8,460 bases of DNA, taken from assembly GCA_946481035.1 (NCBI GenBank), contig CAMLNK010000131.1, positions 1-8,460 on the forward strand. Reading direction: 5' to 3'. Every line of letters starts with the position of its first letter. The first letter of the stretch is position 1. The stretch comes from an uncultured Dyadobacter sp. Lineage in GTDB: Bacteria; Bacteroidota; Bacteroidia; Cytophagales; Spirosomataceae. This document shows positions 7,977 to 8,460 of this stretch, piece after piece. The notes under the pieces were generated by a model that did not search any database, was not told the origin of the DNA, and saw only the letters and a program-made list of their open reading frames with translations. Both the position numbers and the translations under genes were made by a program.

Positions 7977-8000
7977 CTAGTCGTGACGATATACGAATAG
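7977..8000. other. Imperfect 8-bp inverted repeat at the centre of the mirrored arrays
   Basis: CTAGTCGT (7977-7984) and ACGAATAG (7993-8000) are inverted copies with one mismatch, separated by 8 nt. The dyad centre, 7988.5, coincides with the midpoint of the flanking arrays (inner unit edges 7910 and 8066 average 7988). It could be a dimeric regulator operator or the tip of a long hairpin. A repeat this short can occur by chance; the position is what makes it worth recording. Confidence 0.35.
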
Positions 8001-8018
8001 TGCATACGGATCAGAAAT

Positions 8019-8049
8019 GGCCTTCCGCATGCTTAGGCCTGCTTTTTTT
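8019..8049 (+). terminator. Possible intrinsic terminator on the + strand
   Basis: A GGCCT/AGGCC stem (8019-8023 with 8035-8039) with an 11-nt loop containing GCATGC is followed after three bases by seven Ts (8043-8049). The layout is that of a Rho-independent terminator reading rightwards. The stem is only 5 bp, so efficiency is doubtful. If active, it would stop transcripts entering from the left just before the right array, so the permease promoter would lie at or beyond 8050, inside the repeats. Confidence 0.4.
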
Positions 8050-8065
8050 GATAAACCAAACAACG

Positions 8066-8245
8066 CCTGACTATTCCTGACCACACCTGACAATACCTGA
8101 CTACACCTGACTACTCTTGACAATACCTGACCGCACCTGACTATTCCTGACCACTCTTGACTACACCTGACCATTTCCTGACCACGCCTGACTATTCCTG
8201 ACCCACACCTGACCATTTCCTGACAACCTCTTAACCACGTCTAAC
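8066..8245 (+). repeat. Right array: 18 units of CCTGAC + 4-5 nt, about 10.24-bp period, inverted relative to the left array
   Basis: CCTGAC or a variant starts at 8066, 8076, 8086, 8096, 8106, 8116, 8126, 8136, 8146, 8156, 8166, 8177, 8187, 8197, 8208, 8219, 8230 and 8240. Fourteen copies are exact; 8116 and 8156 are CTTGAC, and the last two (CTTAAC, TCTAAC) are degenerate. The first eleven units are strictly 10 bp apart and the 11-bp steps occur at the right end, mirroring the left array. Spacers (TATT, CACA, AATA, TACA, TACT, CATTT) overlap those of the left array read on the other strand. The array ends 13 bp before the permease ATG, so it must overlap its promoter or 5' leader. On the + strand the fixed TGA, stepped by 10 bp, closes every frame, so this strand is non-coding. 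Confidence 0.93.
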
Positions 8246-8258
8246 CCGTACGGACCCC

Positions 8259-8460
8259 ATGCTACGCAATTACCTGAAAATCGCATTTCGCCAGTTGGCC
8301 AGAAACCGGGCGTATTCATTCATTAACATCGGCGGCCTCGCTGTGGGTATGGCGGTGGCCATGCTCATTGGGCTGTGGGTTTATGACGAGCTGTCTTTCA
8401 ATACCTACCATGAAAACTACGCACGCATTGCGCAGGTACGCTCACGGGAGTTCGGCGAGC
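8259..8460 (+). CDS. MacB/FtsX-like ABC transporter permease, N-terminal part only
   Basis: Only 67 codons lie in the window. They begin MLRNYLKIAFRQLARNRAYS, followed by a transmembrane helix at about 20-44 (FINIGGLAVGMAVAMLIGLW) and then VYDELSFNTYHENYARIAQV. This is the standard start of the large Bacteroidota permeases with a MacB-like periplasmic core and FtsX domains: an amphipathic N-terminus, a first membrane helix, then the DELS(F/Y)-x-x-(F/Y)HEN motif that opens the periplasmic domain. Such proteins are usually about 800 residues long, work with a separate ATPase, and perform mechanotransmission or export rather than classical uptake. The ATG at 8259 is the first start after an in-frame TAA at 8232; no Shine-Dalgarno is evident. 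It is divergent from the sigma operon and the repeat array sits directly upstream. Its cargo cannot be told from this fragment. Confidence 0.9.
   Translation, partial: MLRNYLKIAFRQLARNRAYSFINIGGLAVGMAVAMLIGLWVYDELSFNTYHENYARIAQVRSREFGE

Larger units (their letters stand above)
7633..8258. other. Divergent intergenic region with mirrored 10-bp repeat arrays
   Basis: This 626-bp stretch separates the minus-strand sigma-factor operon from the plus-strand permease and must contain the promoters for both. From left to right it holds a leader for the sigma gene (7633-7692), A/T tracts (7693-7716), degenerate then clear GTCAGG units (7721-7910), a 155-bp unique spacer (7911-8065), CCTGAC units (8066-8245) and 13 bp before the permease ATG. 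No convincing protein gene or structured RNA family is visible. The two arrays are reverse complements arranged around a centre near 7988. I could not place a confident promoter for either direction. Confidence 0.85.

Noticed and set aside
7917..8000. 27-codon open frame in the spacer (MKRAIHSSRPYAGRPNMNTK...)
   Set aside because: No ribosome-binding signal and no recognisable product. It is short enough to occur by chance, and its end overlaps the central inverted repeat.
8117..8145. TTGACA at 8117-8122 as a -35 box for the permease
   Set aside because: It arises from the CTTGAC unit variant, no good -10 follows at 17 bp, and the Bacteroidota housekeeping sigma factor favours a different -33/-7 pattern.
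7977..8216. 79-codon minus-strand open frame through the right array (repetitive product rich in V, R, S, Q)
   Set aside because: GTCAGG units contain no fixed stop, so the frame stays open by composition. The 10/11-bp steps break any peptide period and no start signal or family resemblance exists.
7741..8245. CRISPR array
   Set aside because: Cores of 6 bp with 4-5 nt spacers drawn from a small shared set are far too short and non-unique, and no cas genes are present.

Overview
The window looks like chromosomal DNA from a Bacteroidota bacterium, most likely of the Cytophagales (Dyadobacter/Spirosoma type). The reasons are a SusC/SusD outer-membrane pair, a FecR-type anti-sigma factor with a DUF4974-like C-terminus, a Bacteroidota-type ECF sigma factor, a MacB/FtsX-like permease of the kind that is multiplied in these genomes, moderate-to-high GC, and starts without Shine-Dalgarno sequences. 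The genus is an inference from style, not a match.

Positions 1-7632 hold five minus-strand genes in the order sigma factor, fecR, susC, susD, glycosidase-like gene. The gaps are 45, 20, 32 and 1 nt, so they read as one operon: a complete polysaccharide- or glycan-uptake locus with its own cell-surface signalling. SusC carries an N-terminal STN domain. When substrate binds at the outer membrane, this domain is expected to contact the periplasmic part of FecR, which releases the ECF sigma factor. SusD captures the glycan at the surface. The last gene, cut by the window edge, encodes a secreted beta-propeller protein resembling GH43/GH130-type glycosidases. The substrate cannot be read from the sequence.

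Positions 7633-8258 form a 626-bp divergent intergenic region with no convincing gene, and this is the most unusual part of the window. It contains two arrays of a roughly 10-bp unit: GTCAGG+4-5 nt at 7741-7910 (17 units) and its reverse complement CCTGAC+4-5 nt at 8066-8245 (18 units). Both have a mean period of about 10.25 bp, close to one DNA helical turn. They lie in mirror orientation around a 155-bp unique spacer that holds a hairpin at the symmetry centre (7977-8000) and a terminator-like stem plus T-run (8019-8049). Relative to the gene each array precedes, both read CCTGAC in the sense direction. Phased A-tracts lie between the left array and the sigma gene.

From 8259 to the right edge a plus-strand gene begins. 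It encodes the N-terminus of a MacB/FtsX-family ABC transporter permease and is cut after 67 codons.
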